Below the pieces are notes generated by a model. That model ran no database searches. It worked only from the letters and a program-made list of their open reading frames with translations, and had not been told where the DNA came from. The position numbers and the translations under genes were made by a program. A DNA stretch of 50,269 bases from an uncultured bacterium (lineage in GTDB: Bacteria > Bacteroidota > Bacteroidia > Bacteroidales > Bacteroidaceae): the NCBI GenBank assembly GCA_945829425.1, contig CALZUQ010000016.1, forward strand, positions 1 through 50,269, in the 5' to 3' direction. This document shows positions 7,825-15,647 of the stretch, one piece after another. The first letter of the stretch is position 1. Each line of letters starts with the position of its first letter.

Positions 7825-8388
7825 TTATTTCTTGTTGAACTGGTTCATAGTGATGTCTATGCCTGCAAGGACGAAGGACTTGACACACTCTACAGCATTG
7901 TCGAGGACAGGGAGCAGGGTGGTCATCTCCTCATCGTCAAAACGTCCGAGGACATAGTCTATCTGCCCGCCACGCAGGAACTCATTGCCTATGCCAAGTC
8001 GGAGACGTGCGTATTTCTGTCCTATGAGCTGCTGGATATGCCCAAGTCCGTTATGTCCTCCGTTAGAGCCACTGCCCTTGAGACGCATCTTCCCAAGAGG
8101 AAGAGCCAGCTCGTCGACGACGACGAGGAGCCTCTCGGTGTCAATATTCTCCTTCTCTAACCAGTATCTCACGGCATTGCCGGAGAGGTTCATATACGTC
8201 GTGGGCTTAAGTATAAAAAGCTTACGCCCTTTCAGTGAAGCCTCCGCCACAAAGCCGTAGCGTTTGTCTTGAAACGTCACACCAAGGTCGGCGGCAAGCC
8301 TGTCAGCAACCATCCACCCGCAGTTGTGACGCGTCTCATGATATTCCGGTCCGGGATTGCCAAGACCCACGACAAGATATTTATCCAT
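7825..8388 (-). CDS. pth: Peptidyl-tRNA hydrolase
   Basis: A 187-aa protein of normal family length that cleaves the ester bond of peptidyl-tRNA dropped by ribosomes. It has N11 in [10 protein letters not shown], the catalytic H21 in ETRHNCGW, the [12 protein letters not shown] segment with the active-site aspartate, and [14 protein letters not shown]. It lies between rplY and hslR on the same strand. A strong terminator follows rplY, so pth and hslR probably have their own start of transcription or depend on read-through; no clear promoter was found in the 156-bp gap. Confidence 0.95.
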   Translation of the reverse strand: MDKYLVVGLGNPGPEYHETRHNCGWMVADRLAADLGVTFQDKRYGFVAEASLKGRKLFILKPTTYMNLSGNAVRYWLEKENIDTERLLVVVDELALPLGKMRLKGSGSNGGHNGLGHIQQLIGQKYARLRLGIGNEFLRGGQIDYVLGRFDDEEMTTLLPVLDNAVECVKSFVLAGIDITMNQFNKK

Positions 8389-8477
8389 ATTTTGTTTATT
8401 TTTTATAGTTGGACATACAAAAGCTGACGTCCTTTTTCACAGTTTAACATTTTGCCTGAACACATTATCTTTGCTAT

Positions 8478-8516
8478 AAAAAAAAACGGCACCGGAGAGA
8501 GATTACTCCAGCGCCG
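8478..8516 (-). terminator. Intrinsic terminator after rplY
   Basis: On the minus strand CGGCGCTGGAG pairs with CTCCGGTGCCG (8516-8506 with 8497-8487) around a short loop, followed by a run of nine Ts. It lies 28 bp past the rplY stop. Confidence 0.85.
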
Positions 8517-8544
8517 ATAGTGTTCCGTGTTTTCAGGATGGTTC

Positions 8545-9138
8545 TTACTTTGAAGCAAGAGCAGCGGCACGTGCCTGACGTGTCATCTGAACAGAGCATA
8601 CTACAACTTCCTTCGATGTAGCAAACTCCAGGCCCTCGAAGTTCAGCTCGCCAACCTTAATGCTCTTTCCGAGCTCAAGTTTTGTAACATCTATAACGAG
8701 AACCTCAGGAATACGGGTGTAAGGCGCTGTAACCTTGATCTGACGGATAGAGAGCGCGAGACGTCCACCGTTGCGCACACCGGCAGCAAGACCAGAGAGT
8801 TTTACTGGTATACCTACTGTTACTGGCTTCTCCTCAGAAATCTCAAGGAAGTCAACGTGAAGGAGTGCGTCAGAAACCGGGTGGAACTGAAGTTCCTTGA
8901 TGATAGCCTTCTTCTCTACACCGTCGATGTTGAGGTTTACAACATAAACGTTTGGAGTGTAGATAGCCTTGCGGAGCTCAGAGAATGTAGCTACGAAAGA
9001 CTCTGCTACCGGCAGACCGTTCTCACCTTTCTTGATACCGTAAACATTACATGGTACGAGACCTTCCTTACGTGCCAACTTAGAAGCCTTCTTGCCAAGG
9101 TCGCTTCTGAACTGACCTGATACGTTAATTTCTAACAT
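8545..9138 (-). CDS. rplY: 50S ribosomal protein L25/general stress protein Ctc
   Basis: A 197-aa long-form L25 (TL5/CTC type). The N-terminal 5S-rRNA-binding beta-barrel carries the family pattern RSDLGKKASKLARKEGLVPCNVYG, and the second domain contains VDFLEISEEKPVTVGIPVKLSGLAAGVRNGG. It binds 5S rRNA in the large subunit. It has its own promoter (9277-9307) and terminator (8478-8516), so it can be expressed as a single gene, and it is divergent from nusB. Confidence 0.95.
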   Translation of the reverse strand: MLEINVSGQFRSDLGKKASKLARKEGLVPCNVYGIKKGENGLPVAESFVATFSELRKAIYTPNVYVVNLNIDGVEKKAIIKELQFHPVSDALLHVDFLEISEEKPVTVGIPVKLSGLAAGVRNGGRLALSIRQIKVTAPYTRIPEVLVIDVTKLELGKSIKVGELNFEGLEFATSKEVVVCSVQMTRQARAAALASK

Positions 9139-9276
9139 GGTTGTGTTACTCTAAATTAAGTAGTTAATAAAAATGATTATTTTTGCTTAATTCGCCATCA
9201 CACTGATGTGACAAAAATATTACATGAAGCATAAAGCTTATGCACACCGTCACACACGTTTTTGCGAAATGCGGCA

Positions 9277-9307
9277 CAAAATTACTACATTTTTTTGACA
9301 TAGACAA
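9277..9307 (-). promoter_or_regulatory. Promoter for rplY
   Basis: Minus strand TAATTTTG (9284-9277) with TTG at 9307-9305, 20 bp apart. The leader to the ATG at 9138 is about 130 nt. Confidence 0.7.
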
Positions 9308-9346
9308 GTTATTATCTTAAAAAACGTGAGAAAAGGGGCATTTTTC

Positions 9347-9377
9347 TTGCATACATGGCTTTTTTTGTCTATTTTTG
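9347..9377 (+). promoter_or_regulatory. Promoter for the nusB operon
   Basis: TTG 9347-9349, 20 bp, TATTTTTG 9370-9377. It faces away from the rplY promoter, about 40 bp from it, and leaves a leader of roughly 95 nt before the nusB ATG. Confidence 0.7.
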
Positions 9378-9478
9378 CATTTCGAAAGGCTATAAAGCGG
9401 AAGGATAGACGTTAAGCGCAACAGATATGCTCGCCGCAAACCCTTCGGGAGCTTAGGGTTAATTTAATTATTTCAAAT

Positions 9479-10417
9479 ATGATAAACCGCGAATTAATAA
9501 GAACAAAAATTGTTCAGCTGACATACGCATACTACCAGAACGGAAACCACAACCTTGACAATGCTGAGAAGGAACTGCTCTTCAGCCTTGACAAGGCTTA
9601 CGATTTGTACAACTACCTTCTCGACCTTATCGTGGCTATTACAGACGTGGCTCACCAGCGCTACGACATCGCTATGGCACGCTATGATCGTGGAGAGGGA
9701 GGCAAGCCGTCACACCGTTTCGTAAACAACAGGTTCGCAAAGCAACTGAAGGAAAACACCGCCCTCAACGAATGGAAAGAGCACCAGAGACAGACGTGGG
9801 ACGACGACATCACGACAGTAAGGAAAATACTCGACTCCATTGAGGCGAGCGTAATATATCAGGAATACCTCGCCGCAACGGATTTTCCGACGTATGAGGA
9901 CGACAGAGACCTGTGGCGAAGGCTGTACAAGACATTGATTGTCAACAACGAAGAACTCGACGCACTCTTGGAGGAGAAGTCGCTATACTGGAACGACGAC
10001 AAGAATGTTGTGGACACCTTCGTGATAAAGACCATCAAACGTTTCGAAGAGGCTAACGGTGCAGGTCAGGAACTGCTGCCACAGTATAAAGACACCGAAG
10101 ACCGTGGGTTTGCACTGAAACTGTTCAGCAACACCATAACCAACGCTGAAGAATATCAGCATTTTATGACCACGACATCGCGCAACTGGGATTTCTCACG
10201 ACTGGCATACATGGACGTGGTGATCATGCAGATAGCAATAGCGGAAATGGTCTCCTTCCCAGCAATACCCGTCTCTGTGACGATAAACGAATACGTAGAT
10301 CTCGCAAAGGAATACAGCACGCCAAAGTCATGGAGATATATCAACGGAATGCTCGACGCAATAGCCCGTTACCTCTCGGAGTCAGGAAAGATGCTGAAAC
10401 CAGTGCCGGAACGTTGA
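9479..10417 (+). CDS. nusB: Transcription antitermination factor NusB, long Bacteroidota form
   Basis: A 312-aa protein, about twice the length of E. coli NusB. The canonical all-helical NusB domain occupies roughly residues 205-305 (RGFALKLFSNTITNAEEYQHF, AYMDVVIMQIAIAEMVSFPAIPVSVTINEYVDLAKEYS). The first 200 residues are a second helical region typical of the phylum. NusB with NusE/S10 binds boxA RNA to prevent premature termination on rRNA operons. First gene of the nusB-yajC-ybbR-coaE-DUF5606 cluster. Confidence 0.93.
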   Translation: MINRELIRTKIVQLTYAYYQNGNHNLDNAEKELLFSLDKAYDLYNYLLDLIVAITDVAHQRYDIAMARYDRGEGGKPSHRFVNNRFAKQLKENTALNEWKEHQRQTWDDDITTVRKILDSIEASVIYQEYLAATDFPTYEDDRDLWRRLYKTLIVNNEELDALLEEKSLYWNDDKNVVDTFVIKTIKRFEEANGAGQELLPQYKDTEDRGFALKLFSNTITNAEEYQHFMTTTSRNWDFSRLAYMDVVIMQIAIAEMVSFPAIPVSVTINEYVDLAKEYSTPKSWRYINGMLDAIARYLSESGKMLKPVPER

Positions 10418-10421
10418 TGCC

Positions 10422-10452
10422 TTAAGGTGGGAACAAACAGAAACCACCATAA
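10422..10452. repeat. Dispersed palindromic repeat (GGTGGGAAC form)
   Basis: TTAAGGTGGGAAC followed by AGAAACCACC: an imperfect version of the palindrome at 31870-31892 and of the half-sites at 426-443, 6292-6304 and 12528-12551. It starts five bases after the nusB stop. Confidence 0.5.
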
Positions 10453-10496
10453 TTAGAAGTCTCGACACCTTATTATATATTAAGGGCAGGGATAAT

Positions 10497-10590
10497 GGCA
10501 TAATGCAAAGCAAGATCAGCAAGGCATAATGCAAAGCAGGTTCAGCAAGGCATACAGCAAAGCCTTCAGCAAGGCACTCACGAAGGCAAA
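10497..10590. repeat. Short tandem repeat, 24-26 bp units
   Basis: Units beginning GGCATAATGCAAAGC or close variants start at 10497, 10523, 10549 and 10573, each ending TCAGCAA. They fill most of the nusB-yajC gap and do not encode a plausible peptide. Confidence 0.8.
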
Positions 10591-10654
10591 TCCTCCTTCC
10601 ACGCCCAAGTTCGAATAACATTTATTAACCCACAACTTAACAAATCAAGAAAAT

Positions 10655-10963
10655 ATGACACTTACATTACTCGCTGCACAAGCAGCAGGCGGTGGCGGCA
10701 TGAGCATGATCATCATGTTGGTACTCATGTTTGCCATAATGTATTTCTTTATGATACGCCCACAGCAGAAAAGACAGAAAGAGATACGCAATTTCCAGAA
10801 CTCTCTCCAGATAGGCACCAAGGTGGTGACAGGAGGTGGTGTACACGGTGAGGTAAAGAAGATTGACATTGCCGAGAACATCATAGAGGTAGAGATTGCC
10901 AAGGGAGTAGTCATAAAGGTAGAGAAGACATACGTCTTCGCTGCAGCACCAGAGCAGAAGTAA
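10655..10963 (+). CDS. yajC: Preprotein translocase subunit YajC
   Basis: A 102-aa single-pass inner-membrane protein associated with SecDF. The transmembrane helix is at about residues 16-36 (MSMIIMLVLMFAIMYFFMI), followed by the family signature RPQQKRQKEIRNFQNSLQIG and the KVVTGGGVHGEV loop. It lies between nusB and ybbR, and a 26-bp tandem repeat occupies the gap before it. Confidence 0.95.
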   Translation: MTLTLLAAQAAGGGGMSMIIMLVLMFAIMYFFMIRPQQKRQKEIRNFQNSLQIGTKVVTGGGVHGEVKKIDIAENIIEVEIAKGVVIKVEKTYVFAAAPEQK

Positions 10964-10973
10964 CAAACTGTTT

Positions 10974-11954
10974 ATGCCCCGACATGTAATACGCAACATA
11001 ACGGAAATGATCAGAGACTTCTTGTTCAGCACGATAAACAAGGAGTTTCTGATTTTTTTGTTCTTCCTCGTGCTGAGCACGACATATTGGATAATGTCTG
11101 TGCTCAACGACACGATGGAGCGCGAAATCGTTGTGCCCGTACAGCTGACGGAAATTCCCGACAACGCCATAGTGCTCTCCGACGAGACAATACCGCTGAA
11201 GGTCACTGTACGCGACAAGGGATATACCGTTGCGGCATATCTCTTCGGCGACGAGCCCTCGACGGTGAAGCTTCCCTTCGCGACATACGCCCGCAGTGAG
11301 CAAAAGTGTATGGTAAGCAACGCAGAACTGACGAAGCTGGTTTCTTCACAGCTCTACTCGTCGACGAAAATACTCTCCATAAAACCCGAGAAACTGGAGT
11401 TTCCGTATAACCAAGGACAGCACAAACGGCTTCCCGTCATGCTGAAAGGAACGGTTAAGCCTGCCGACTCCTACCACCTCGCACGCATGACGTTCGACCC
11501 CGACAGCGTGACTGTATATTCCTCACCGTCAATACTCGACAGCCTGAGAGTGGCATACACCGAGTTGGTGAACATCCACAACTTCAACGACACGATACGA
11601 CGCAAGGTGAAGCTGACAGCCATAAGGGCATCGAAAATCGTTCCGGAAGAGATAACCCTGACGCTTTATCCCGACATTCTCATCGAAGGGTCGGCAATGG
11701 TCACCATAACACCTATCAACGTGCCGGAAGGATATACTATGCGGACGTTCCCGTCACAGATACAGGTGGACTATGTCGTGGGGGCATCACGCTATAACAG
11801 CGTCGACGTCTCACGCTTCACGATATACGCCGACTATGCAGCGACAGACAACGGAGCAGAGAAGAAATGCCCTTTAAGGCTGGTAAAATCTCCAAGCGAG
11901 GTGCGTCACCCCGTAATGAAGGAAACTCATGTAGACTATCTCTTGGAACAATGA
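10974..11954 (+). CDS. YbbR-like domain protein
   Basis: A 326-aa protein with a signal-anchor helix (about residues 22-41, FLIFLFFLVLSTTYWIMSVL) followed by tandem YbbR-like beta domains facing the periplasm (VPVQLTEIPDNAIVLSDETIPLKVTV and LPVMLKGTVKPADSYHLARM). YbbR/CdaR proteins regulate the diadenylate cyclase CdaA in Firmicutes, but no cdaA is adjacent, so that role is not shown. The TGA overlaps the ATG of coaE (ATGA), pointing to translational coupling. Confidence 0.85.
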   Translation: MPRHVIRNITEMIRDFLFSTINKEFLIFLFFLVLSTTYWIMSVLNDTMEREIVVPVQLTEIPDNAIVLSDETIPLKVTVRDKGYTVAAYLFGDEPSTVKLPFATYARSEQKCMVSNAELTKLVSSQLYSSTKILSIKPEKLEFPYNQGQHKRLPVMLKGTVKPADSYHLARMTFDPDSVTVYSSPSILDSLRVAYTELVNIHNFNDTIRRKVKLTAIRASKIVPEEITLTLYPDILIEGSAMVTITPINVPEGYTMRTFPSQIQVDYVVGASRYNSVDVSRFTIYADYAATDNGAEKKCPLRLVKSPSEVRHPVMKETHVDYLLEQ

Positions 11955-12526
11955 AATACGCTATAACAGGTGGAATAGGAACAGGGAAGAGCTACGTATG
12001 CTCGCTGCTGCGGGAATACGGCATAGAGGTTTACGACTGCGACAAAGCGGCAAAAAGACTTATGGCGACAGACCGAAACCTTCAGGAAAGACTGTCACAA
12101 GCCGTGGGACAAGAAGTGTTCCCGCAAGGAAAGCTCGACAAGGCTCTCCTGGCGCACTTCCTCCTGGCATCGCCGGAAAACAACGGCATTGTGAACAGCA
12201 TAGTACACCCTGCCGTAGCCTGCGACTTCCAGCTGTCGGGAAAGACATGGATGGAGTCCGCAATACTCTTTGAGGCTCACTTCGAGAAATATGTCGACGG
12301 CATAGTGTGTGTGTCAGCACCCTACGAGACAAGGGTAGAACGCATCATGAAGCGCGACAACATCTCGCGTGAGAGGGCGGTGGAATGGATAGAACGCCAG
12401 ATGTCTCAGGAGGAGAAGGAAAGACGCTCGCACCATGTCATAACAAACGACGGCAAGAAACCACTGAAAGAACAGATAGAAAAGATGTTACACTCCTTGA
12501 AACAAAGGGAGGGTTCAAACGAATAG
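11951..12526 (+). CDS. coaE: Dephospho-CoA kinase
   Basis: A 191-aa P-loop kinase for the last step of CoA synthesis (phosphorylation of the 3'-hydroxyl of dephospho-CoA). The start at 11951 puts the Walker A GGIGTGKS at residues 7-14. Other marks are YDCDKAAKRLM, the LID-region segment RVERIMKRDNISRERA, and HHVITNDG near the end. The start overlaps the ybbR stop by four bases. An upstream in-frame ATG at 11867 would lie inside ybbR and is rejected. Confidence 0.95.
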   Translation: MKYAITGGIGTGKSYVCSLLREYGIEVYDCDKAAKRLMATDRNLQERLSQAVGQEVFPQGKLDKALLAHFLLASPENNGIVNSIVHPAVACDFQLSGKTWMESAILFEAHFEKYVDGIVCVSAPYETRVERIMKRDNISRERAVEWIERQMSQEEKERRSHHVITNDGKKPLKEQIEKMLHSLKQREGSNE

Positions 12527-12560
12527 ACAGAACCCACCGTAACAGAACCCACGATAACGA
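12527..12560. repeat. Doubled AGAACCCAC repeat between coaE and DUF5606
   Basis: GACAGAACCCACCGTAA is followed by ACAGAACCCACGATAAC: two head-to-tail half-copies of the dispersed AGAACCCACC element in a 59-bp gap. Confidence 0.5.
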
Positions 12561-12585
12561 AACAAAACACAAGAAAGAAAAGCAA

Positions 12586-13032
12586 ATGAAAGAAACAATC
12601 CTTGCCATCTCTGGCAAACCAGGGCTTTACCGTTTAGTGTCACGCGGTAAGGCAAACCTCATCGTAGAGACTCTTGACGCTGCCAAGAAACGTATTCCGG
12701 CTTTTGCCTCGGACCGTGTCACAAGCCTTGCAGATATCGCTATGTACACCGACGAAGAGGATATCCCGCTGTGGAAGGTGCTCAAGAACCTTGCTGAGAA
12801 AGAGGACAAGAAGGTTACGTCGCTGAACTATAAGAAAGCGAGCTCAAAGGAACTCAGGGACTATTTTGCTGAGGTATTGCCTTCATTCGACCGTGACCGT
12901 GTTCACGACAGCGACATCAAGAAACTCCTGCAATGGTACAATATCCTTGTCGGAGCCGGCATAACAGACTTCGAGGAGGCTATGGCACCTACAGAAGGTA
13001 ACAACATCGACGACAGGAAAGAAGAGGAATGA
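12586..13032 (+). CDS. DUF5606-family protein
   Basis: 148 aa from the ATG at 12586; the longer open frame from 12385 starts inside coaE. The sequence MKETILAISGKPGLYRLVSRGKANLIVETLD has the DUF5606 character, with an N-terminal Tudor/SH3-like barrel of about 60 residues followed by helices (SSKELRDYFAEVLPSFDRDRVHDSDIKKLLQWYNIL). The family is widely conserved in Bacteroidota next to coaE or def; I know of no assigned function. It ends with an acidic low-complexity tail (DDRKEEE). Last gene of the nusB cluster, followed by a GC-rich hairpin. Confidence 0.85.
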   Translation: MKETILAISGKPGLYRLVSRGKANLIVETLDAAKKRIPAFASDRVTSLADIAMYTDEEDIPLWKVLKNLAEKEDKKVTSLNYKKASSKELRDYFAEVLPSFDRDRVHDSDIKKLLQWYNILVGAGITDFEEAMAPTEGNNIDDRKEEE

Positions 13033-13058
13033 CGTGGAGTGTTCCACAACACGCAAAC

Positions 13059-13093
13059 AGCCCTACCCCACTCTTACGGAACGGGGTGGGGCT
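13059..13093 (+). terminator. GC-rich hairpin after DUF5606
   Basis: AGCCCTACCCC pairs with GGGGTGGGGCT (one G-U) around 13 nt. There is no T-run after it, so it is a likely but not certain terminator of the nusB operon. Confidence 0.5.
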
Positions 13094-13269
13094 GAATAGG
13101 TTCTGAGGGGTAAGAACATTTCGACATGTGAGGTTGAAAAAAACGCCTGTTCTGTAAGTATGTCAAGAGGCGTTGTCAGCTGATTACTCAAAGTATAGGC
13201 TTCCAGCCTAAGCCTAAAACACAGTCCGAAACCGCACAGGTTGATTTTTTAACATATACAAAAAAAAGA

Positions 13270-14268
13270 ATGGATTTAATCATTATATTATTAAGCATTG
13301 CCGTAGTGCTTCGTGGAGCAGACAACCTCACCAATGGGGCTGCAAGCATAGCACGCAGGATGAAGATGACGGAAATGGTGATAGGACTGACGGTCGTTGC
13401 CATGGGAACGTCCATGCCGGAACTCTGCGTAAGCCTTACCTCTGCCGTAAACGGAACAGCGGACATGGCGGTGGGAAATGTCGTGGGAAGCAACGTATTC
13501 AATATTTTCCTCATAATAGGAGTATGCGCCATGGTACATCCACTGTCGGTGAGCATGGAGACGATAAAGCGTGACCTCCCCTTCGCATTCATAGCCACCA
13601 CGGCACTCATCGTCATGCTCTTGGATGACGTGGTGACACGCATCGAGGGCATTATCCTCCTCGCTGCCTTCATGGCATATATGGCATATACCTTAAGAAA
13701 AGTGCGTGAAGGAAAAGAGGGTCAGCAGCAGGACCTTCAATCGCAGGAAGACTCTGAGAATGAAGCTAAAGAGAAAGGCACGACACAAGGAGAAGGCGCG
13801 GAAAAACGGAGAAACGTCATAGTGAAGGTGTTGCGCAACCCCTACGTACTGGTAGTGGCAGGACTGCTGGAACTGGCTGTAGGCAGCAGCTTCTTTGTCG
13901 ACCACGCCACGTCCTTGGCACAGTCGTTGGGCATCTCGGAAGCAGTGATAGGCATAACGATCCTTGGCTTCGGAACGTCCATGCCGGAGCTCGCCACAAG
14001 TCTGGTGGCGGCAGTAAAAGGAAGGACGTCAATGGCTTTGGGCAACGTCATAGGGTCGTGTGTCTTCAACATACTCATGATCATAGGCATTACGGCAGCC
14101 ATCATACCGCTTGAGACAAAAGACATCACCATGGCCGACCTCATCCTGCTCTTTGCCGGAGCAGTGCTCCTGTGGTTCTTCTCGTTCACGAAGAAAACAA
14201 TGGAACGCTGGGAGGGTGGCGTGCTGACAGCGGTATTCATAGGGTATATGTTCTTCCTGCTGGCATAA
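13270..14268 (+). CDS. Calcium/sodium antiporter, YrbG/CaCA family
   Basis: A 332-aa inner-membrane exchanger with the two inverted alpha-repeats of the family: GTSMPELCVSLTSAVNG...NVVGSNVFNI (about residues 57-80) and GFGTSMPELATSLVAAVKG...NVIGSCVFNI (about 237-268). Between them is a charged cytoplasmic loop (KEGQQQDLQSQEDSENEAKEKG). About ten transmembrane helices. It exchanges Na+ or H+ for Ca2+. The 237-bp upstream gap contains a small ACGCCT/AGGCGT stem (13144-13174) but no riboswitch I recognise. Confidence 0.92.
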   Translation: MDLIIILLSIAVVLRGADNLTNGAASIARRMKMTEMVIGLTVVAMGTSMPELCVSLTSAVNGTADMAVGNVVGSNVFNIFLIIGVCAMVHPLSVSMETIKRDLPFAFIATTALIVMLLDDVVTRIEGIILLAAFMAYMAYTLRKVREGKEGQQQDLQSQEDSENEAKEKGTTQGEGAEKRRNVIVKVLRNPYVLVVAGLLELAVGSSFFVDHATSLAQSLGISEAVIGITILGFGTSMPELATSLVAAVKGRTSMALGNVIGSCVFNILMIIGITAAIIPLETKDITMADLILLFAGAVLLWFFSFTKKTMERWEGGVLTAVFIGYMFFLLA

Positions 14269-14371
14269 AGAACGGCATTACGGCAGGTCAGCACCCCCAA
14301 AAAACGACCATAACAACCGCATCTCCCCCCCTACCTTTAGGGAAACTCCCCGCCACGTTAGGGAAAAACCT

Positions 14372-14402
14372 TTGGCGCGATGTGAAAAATGCAGTACCTT
14401 TG
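14372..14402 (+). promoter_or_regulatory. Promoter for the secreted-protein/symporter pair
   Basis: TTG 14372-14374, 20 bp, TACCTTTG 14395-14402, about 65 nt before the ATG at 14475. Confidence 0.7.
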
Positions 14403-14474
14403 CCGACGAAAAGAGACGAAAAGTCCTTTTCTGAGAGTGGAAAAGAATAACTATTAACAAAATCACATACCATT

Positions 14475-15647
14475 ATGAAGAAGATTATCCTTACCCTGAC
14501 CCTGGCAGTAATGTCACTGACATCTTTCGGCATGAGCTACGAACAAGCTCGCGAACACGCTTTGTTCCTTACCGACAAGATGGCTTACGAACTCGACCTC
14601 ACCGAGGAACAGTATGAGGCTGCTTACGAGGTGAACCTCGACTACCTCATGGGTGTACAAACAGCTGATGAGGTATATTCGGAATATTGGCGCAGACGTA
14701 ACCTCGACCTTTCGTACATCCTCTTCGACTGGCAGTACACACGTTTCTGCACGATAGAGTATTTCTACAGACCGCTGTACTGGTACGACGGCTTCTGGCG
14801 GTTCCGTATCTTCGCACATTATCCTAACCGCACGTTCTTCTATTTCGGCAGACCGGGATGTTACATAACATACCGCGGAGGGCACTCATGGCACATGAAC
14901 GGAGGACGCTCGTGGTATCACGGCCATTCCTTTACTCACCACAAATACGGCATGAGAGGTGGCTGGGACAGAGGCGGTTACCGTGACATGAACAACGGAT
15001 GGAGATCCAACGACGGCGGACACCGTGGAATATCTACCTCACAACACTCTACAAGCTACAGAGGAACAGGATATCGCGGAAACAGCACCACCACAGACAG
15101 AAACAACGGCGGAAGCAACAGATATGACAACGGCAGCAACCGTGGAAACAGAGAAGGAAACAGCACATACCGTGACAACGGCAGCAAACGCGGAAACGGA
15201 ACGTCACGTGGAGAGGGATACCGCAGAAGCAGCACACGAGAGACGGTTGGCACGACACCAAGCAGCAACGGCTCAGGATATTCTCCCTCACACTCTTTCT
15301 CCAACGGAAACAACGTTCAGAGAAGACTGAACGGTGAAGGACCACGACAGGTATCTCAGCCGGCACGAGGCTTCGGCAACACCTCGTCATCACGCATAGA
15401 GTCAAAAGACGCAAGCACCATGGGGACCTCACGTGGAAGCTTCAGAAGCGTTTCACCTTCACGCAGTTCTTCCAATTCTTCTGGAAGCTACAGCAGCGGA
15501 AGCAGCAACACCTCACGAAGCTTCAGCGGCTCATCAAGCAGAAGCAGCTCGTCACGAAGCTTCAGCGGAGGGTCGGCGTCACGCAGCGTGAGTAGCGGAC
15601 ATTCAGGCAGCAGCCACGGAGGTCATTTCGGAGGAGGAAACAGATAA
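14475..15647 (+). CDS. Secreted protein: LTxxQ-like helix plus Arg/Gly/Ser-rich tail
   Basis: 390 aa. Residues 1-19 are a signal peptide (MKKIILTLTLAVMSLTSFG). Residues 20-60 are helical and contain LDLTEEQYEAAYEVNLDYL, resembling the LTxxQ motif of CpxP/Spy-type periplasmic proteins. Residues 70-140 are rich in aromatic residues (FDWQYTRF, YFYRPLYWYDGFWRF) and His/Gly. From about 140 to the end the chain is disordered-looking: first Asn/Gly/Arg repeats, then Ser/Arg (SRSFSGSSSRSSSSRSFSG), ending SSHGGHFGGGNR. The net charge is strongly positive. I do not recognise a named family and assign no function. The stop overlaps the next ATG (TAATG), so it is coupled to the symporter. Confidence 0.75.
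   Translation: MKKIILTLTLAVMSLTSFGMSYEQAREHALFLTDKMAYELDLTEEQYEAAYEVNLDYLMGVQTADEVYSEYWRRRNLDLSYILFDWQYTRFCTIEYFYRPLYWYDGFWRFRIFAHYPNRTFFYFGRPGCYITYRGGHSWHMNGGRSWYHGHSFTHHKYGMRGGWDRGGYRDMNNGWRSNDGGHRGISTSQHSTSYRGTGYRGNSTTTDRNNGGSNRYDNGSNRGNREGNSTYRDNGSKRGNGTSRGEGYRRSSTRETVGTTPSSNGSGYSPSHSFSNGNNVQRRLNGEGPRQVSQPARGFGNTSSSRIESKDASTMGTSRGSFRSVSPSRSSSNSSGSYSSGSSNTSRSFSGSSSRSSSSRSFSGGSASRSVSSGHSGSSHGGHFGGGNR

Noticed and set aside
7754..7888. Upstream in-frame start for hslR
   Set aside because: It would overlap the end of pth and add a cysteine/histidine-rich stretch not found in Hsp15.
11867..11950. Upstream in-frame start for coaE
   Set aside because: It would sit inside ybbR and put 28 residues before the P-loop; the ATGA overlap start is normal for the family.
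13033..13269. Possible ion-sensing riboswitch before the antiporter
   Set aside because: Only short stems are present; I could not match the conserved loops of the yybP-ykoY (Mn2+) or other known classes.
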